DNA of 64,000 bases, from positions 1 through 64,000 of the forward strand of contig JBJZOS010000001.1 of assembly GCA_046269235.1 (NCBI GenBank), read 5' to 3'. Numbering within the stretch: the stretch's first letter is position 1; every line of letters begins with the position of its first letter. Below are positions 60,820 to 64,000 of this stretch, piece by piece. Under the pieces are notes generated by a model. It saw only the letters and a program-made list of their open reading frames with translations, was not told where the DNA came from and ran no database searches. This stretch comes from Soonwooa sp032078105. Lineage in GTDB: Bacteria > Bacteroidota > Bacteroidia > Flavobacteriales > Weeksellaceae. The translations under genes and the position numbers were made by a program.

Positions 60820-61836
60820 TTACAAATCATACTTCGACGTTGCGGTTGTCCGAAGATCGGTAAATTGGCCACGTTCGTATTTTAACTTTGCAACCATCGC
60901 GATCATCGCTGCGTTATCCGTTGTGTATTCAAATTTTGGAATGTAGATATGCCAACCTAATTTTTCATGATTCGCTTGCATCGCTTCGCGCAAAGCAGAA
61001 TTTGCAGATACACCTCCAGCAATCGCAACTTCAGAGATATTGAGATCTTTTGCTGCTTTCTCTAATTTCTTCATAAGAATTTCAATAATCGCTTTCTGTA
61101 TCGATGCACAAAGATCATTTAGATTATCTTGAATAAAATTTGGATTTTTCTTAACCTCTTTTTGAATAAAATATAAAACCGAAGTTTTAATACCGCTAAA
61201 CGAATAATCGTAATTGTCTAGTTTTGGTTTGTTAAATTGGAAAGCGTCGGGATTTCCCTCTTTTGCAAGTTTATCAATAATTGGTCCCGCTGGGTAATCG
61301 AGATCAAATATTTTTCCGATTTTATCAAAAGCCTCACCCGCGGCGTCGTCAATGGTTTTTCCGATGATTTCCATGTCGAAATAATCTTTCACCAAAACGA
61401 TCATTGTATGTCCACCGCTAACCGTCAAACACAAAAAAGGAAACTTTGGAGGTTGTGGATTGGCATCTTCGATAAAATGTGCCAAGATGTGCGCTTGTAG
61501 GTGATTAACCTCTATTAGAGGCACATTAAGACTCATAGCTAAAGACTTAGCAAAGGAAGTTCCGACCAAAAGTGAACCTAAAAGTCCAGGTCCTCGTGTA
61601 AAACCTATGGCGCAAATATCATTTTGTTGTATATTTGCTTTTGAAAAAGACTTTGTAACCACAGGAATTATGTTTTGCTGATGCGCTCTGGAAGCCAACT
61701 CCGGCACAACGCCACCATATTCGTTATGAATAGTTTGGTTGGCAGCAATGTTGGATAAAATTTGATTTCCTTTGATAATTGCAGCAGAAGTGTCGTCACA
61801 AGATGACTCAATTCCTAAAATAATTGTTTCGCTCAT
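60820..61836 (-). CDS. tsaD: tRNA N6-adenosine threonylcarbamoyltransferase TsaD
   Basis: TsaD, with TsaB, TsaC and TsaE, makes t6A at position 37 of ANN-decoding tRNAs. The longest frame starts at 61869, but the ATG at 61836 gives SETIILGIESSCDDTSAAII, the normal start (338 residues). Metal-binding histidines are in VPELASRAHQQNIIP (HxxxH-type) and the late NDNAAMIAM-like TTDNAAMIAM. Others are GPGLLGSLLVGTSFAKSLA, LTVSGGHTMIVLV, DDAAGEAFDKIGK, and IAGGVSANSALREA. It is only 4 bases from the divergent TamB-like gene. Confidence 0.95.
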   Translation of the reverse strand: MSETIILGIESSCDDTSAAIIKGNQILSNIAANQTIHNEYGGVVPELASRAHQQNIIPVVTKSFSKANIQQNDICAIGFTRGPGLLGSLLVGTSFAKSLAMSLNVPLIEVNHLQAHILAHFIEDANPQPPKFPFLCLTVSGGHTMIVLVKDYFDMEIIGKTIDDAAGEAFDKIGKIFDLDYPAGPIIDKLAKEGNPDAFQFNKPKLDNYDYSFSGIKTSVLYFIQKEVKKNPNFIQDNLNDLCASIQKAIIEILMKKLEKAAKDLNISEVAIAGGVSANSALREAMQANHEKLGWHIYIPKFEYTTDNAAMIAMVAKLKYERGQFTDLRTTATSKYDL

Positions 61837-61840
61837 AAGA

Positions 61841-64000
61841 ATGGCAAAGTTAGAAAATAAACAAAACACAAATCAACCAATTCCGGAAAAAACGGAGCAG
61901 GTTATCAAGAAGTATAAAAGTTCGCTTTGGGTAAGAATTCCTCTTTACCTTATTCTAACCATACTTGGACTTATACTGTTAATTTTTATCGCAATTAATC
62001 TTCCTGTTACCAAACGTTATATTGCTAGCCAAGCGATAGAACTTCTGAACAACGATTTTAAAATGAAACTTAAAATCGATGATGTAGAGGTTGACTTCTT
62101 CGGAGATGTTAGCCTGAAGGGTGTTAAAATGAACGACTACAAGGATTTTGAATTCGTGAAGGCTAAAGAAATTCAAGCGAATTCGGATTGGTTTGCCTTG
62201 GCTTTTAACACGAGTGATCTTAAATTTAATAAAGTAGCTTTAGTCGAACCAGACATCAAAGTTATAACCTATAAAGGAGATAGCATCAGTAATTTTATCC
62301 GTTATATCGATAATTTTAGTAGTGATAAACCATCGGATCCGAACAAAAAGTTCAAAATGAAAATGGTAGTCGATATCATCAATGGTAAAGCAAGTATTGT
62401 TAACGAAAATCATCCAGGTGAAGAAGGTCGTTGGTTAGATGCTCGCAATATTTATCTTCATTCTAAAGAGGTAAATATTGATGGTTCGGACGTTAAAGCC
62501 GATATTGGGAAGTTTTCGTTAATTACTAAACGTTGGGGGAAAGAGCATGTCATTGACCAATTTTCCACCAATTTCGAAATCACTAAAAAACATTTAAAAT
62601 TAGCGGATTTAGTTTTCAATACCGACCATTCTTTATTAATGGGCGGCGTCACGCTTAACCTTGATCCAAAAACAGGTTTTGCAGATTTTGGCGATAAAGT
62701 TAATTGGGATTTGGAGTTTAAACCAGGAAGTCAATTGAGTGGTTATGACCTTAGTTATTTTGTAACCAATTGGGATAACTATACGCCGATTAATGTGTCG
62801 GGGACAATGACTGGCCCACTTAATAAGATGCATTTGCAAAACTTCCAAGTGCGCTCGCAGGACGTTAATTTGCATTCTAAAAGTTTAAAAATTTCTGAAG
62901 TTCTCAATAAAAAATTCCTTATAGAAAGTGATCAACTCGACGCAGATATGACTTATAAAGGTCTTAAAGCAATGTTGCCGAGTTTTATTGCTAACAGTTT
63001 AGGAAATATTGCTGATGATTTTGGACGTCTAAAATACAAAGGTGCGATTAGCGCAAAGCCCGAAGAAATCTATGCCAATGGTGAAGCGATTACAGGTATT
63101 GGACAAGCGAAAATCAAGAATTTTTATCTTACAGATTATAGTGGAAAAATGCCTCGTTATCGTGGTTACTTTGATGTTAAAGATCTTAATGTAACAGCTT
63201 TTACAAAGAATAAACAAGTGGGTCTAGTTACTGGGAAGTTCAATGTGGATGGACGAAGTTTTGATATCAACACTATGCATTTGCGTACCAAATCTGAGAT
63301 TGCTCGTATTGAGTTGATGGGTAAAAATATTACGAATGTTGTGCTGGACGGCCTTCTGGATCGTAAAACTTACAAAGGCTTGGTAAACGTTAACGATCCA
63401 CATGCGAAAGCTAAGGTTAAAGGTCTTATTGATTTTTCCACCAAACGTTTAAAAGCGGATATCATAGCAGACTTACAATATGTAGATCTTAAACATTTTG
63501 GTGTTGCAGCCGGTGATACGAAAAGTGTTAGCGGTTACATCGATGGTAAAATTGCCATGACCGATCTTAATGATCTTAACCTCGATGCCAATGTTAAAAA
63601 TTTGACTTTAGTGTCATCAACACAAAAATTGGTATTGCCAACGTCTGATGTCAAAGCCTTTTTTGAAAACGGAAATCGCATTGTCTCTGTGGACGCACCA
63701 GGCGCGGTTAATGGTCGAGTAGCAGGTCGTTTCAATCTTGAAGATATTGGTAAAATGGTGACCAACAGTATTAATAAAATATTGGTTGGTAATCCACCTC
63801 GTAAGACCTACAACGGGCAATATTTTAATTTTGATTTCGATGTTAAACAAGGTTTGGTTGCTTTTTTTATGCCAGAACTCAAAATTCCGAAAGGCGTATT
63901 GGTTAAAGGTCATTATCAAGGCGCAACTAATGATTTGGTATTGGATGCTGATGCGCCGTATATCAAATACATTATGACCAAGCAAGAAGAGTTAACCGAA
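61841..64000 (+). CDS. TamB/AsmA-like translocation and assembly protein, 5' part (runs off the window)
   Basis: The frame is open from the ATG at 61841 to the last base (720 codons), so the gene continues outside. A charged N-terminal segment is followed by one membrane helix (about 32-56; PLYLILTILGLILLIFIAIN). The rest is a long, repetitive, beta-rich region of about 25-residue units (for example VEVDFFGDVSLKGVKMNDY and GKASIVNENHPGEE), as in TamB or AsmA-like bridges that carry lipids or outer-membrane proteins across the periplasm. The gene is 4 bases from the tsaD start on the other strand. The C-terminal DUF490/TamB domain, if present, lies beyond the window. Confidence 0.85.
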   Translation, partial: MAKLENKQNTNQPIPEKTEQVIKKYKSSLWVRIPLYLILTILGLILLIFIAINLPVTKRYIASQAIELLNNDFKMKLKIDDVEVDFFGDVSLKGVKMNDYKDFEFVKAKEIQANSDWFALAFNTSDLKFNKVALVEPDIKVITYKGDSISNFIRYIDNFSSDKPSDPNKKFKMKMVVDIINGKASIVNENHPGEEGRWLDARNIYLHSKEVNIDGSDVKADIGKFSLITKRWGKEHVIDQFSTNFEITKKHLKLADLVFNTDHSLLMGGVTLNLDPKTGFADFGDKVNWDLEFKPGSQLSGYDLSYFVTNWDNYTPINVSGTMTGPLNKMHLQNFQVRSQDVNLHSKSLKISEVLNKKFLIESDQLDADMTYKGLKAMLPSFIANSLGNIADDFGRLKYKGAISAKPEEIYANGEAITGIGQAKIKNFYLTDYSGKMPRYRGYFDVKDLNVTAFTKNKQVGLVTGKFNVDGRSFDINTMHLRTKSEIARIELMGKNITNVVLDGLLDRKTYKGLVNVNDPHAKAKVKGLIDFSTKRLKADIIADLQYVDLKHFGVAAGDTKSVSGYIDGKIAMTDLNDLNLDANVKNLTLVSSTQKLVLPTSDVKAFFENGNRIVSVDAPGAVNGRVAGRFNLEDIGKMVTNSINKILVGNPPRKTYNGQYFNFDFDVKQGLVAFFMPELKIPKGVLVKGHYQGATNDLVLDADAPYIKYIMTKQEELTE

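Overview
The window looks like a chromosomal segment of a Flavobacteriia member, most likely the Chryseobacterium/Weeksellaceae group. The signs are AT-rich intergenic DNA, almost no Shine-Dalgarno sequences, promoters of the Bacteroidetes form TTG-(about 19)-TAnnTTTG, a T9SS type A sorting domain, and families largely typical of Bacteroidota (DUF6048, DUF6452, DUF5522, 7TMR-DISM kinase, OmpA with TSP3 repeats). It is mostly housekeeping and envelope genes. I see no prophage, insertion sequence, CRISPR array or recognisable defence island.

Layout. 1-100: the 3' end of a 5S rRNA gene and its terminator. 107-748: two related small genes, the second broken. 998-7727: thioredoxin-fold lipoprotein, rlmD, zinc metalloprotease, DUF6452 and DUF6048. 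7837-12915: sppA, folK and two tandem OmpA/TSP3 porins. 13002-16997: recQ-fmt facing ribBA. 17200-17270: tRNA-Cys. 17429-17816: a decayed secreted-protein gene. 17960-24384: an EEP-family phosphatase or nuclease, fabV, an ATP-cone/endonuclease fusion, small envelope proteins and kup. 24445-30289: fur-family regulator, OstA-like LPS-transport protein, class III aminotransferase, START-like protein, class IV aminotransferase-like protein and pdxH. 30368-34825: algH, Smr protein, YfcE phosphoesterase, truA and an MsbA-like exporter. 34899-44228: a MacAB-type efflux cluster, an adhesin gene with one nonsense codon, and a TolC-family protein. 44296-49754: NUDIX hydrolase, acyltransferase, a two-component system and mpl. 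50170-55361: ybaK, a TonB-dependent receptor, hmgA and a CoA-transferase. 55473-58894: an AraC regulator with a nonsense codon, aldehyde dehydrogenase and DUF779. 58998-64000: trmH, rsmE, a mepB remnant, tsaD and a TamB-like protein that runs off the end.

Working together: lipid and envelope functions dominate (fabV, acyltransferase, OstA, TamB, OmpA, TolC with the MacAB-like exporter, mpl). A second theme is RNA and protein-synthesis maintenance (rlmD, truA, trmH, rsmE, tsaD, fmt, ybaK, tRNA-Cys). Cofactor genes are folK, ribBA and pdxH. hmgA plus the CoA-transferase suggest a small catabolic segment, and the AraC-ALDH-DUF779 group an aldehyde-detoxification module.

The most notable result of reading the DNA directly is the number of disrupted genes. 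There are five in 64 kb, each rebuildable by eye: 409-748, 17429-17816, 39974-42304, 55473-56396 and 60438-60756. Also notable are a dispersed family of GC-rich intergenic elements, several promoters placed so that the mRNA would start at or next to the start codon (leaderless), and three proteins with recognisable folds but missing catalytic residues (thioredoxin-like, GTP cyclohydrolase II domain, class IV aminotransferase-like). I did not find a convincing new multi-gene system. The best candidates for unknown biology are the ATP-cone/endonuclease fusion, the lysine-less aminotransferase-like protein and the HERIH mini membrane protein.
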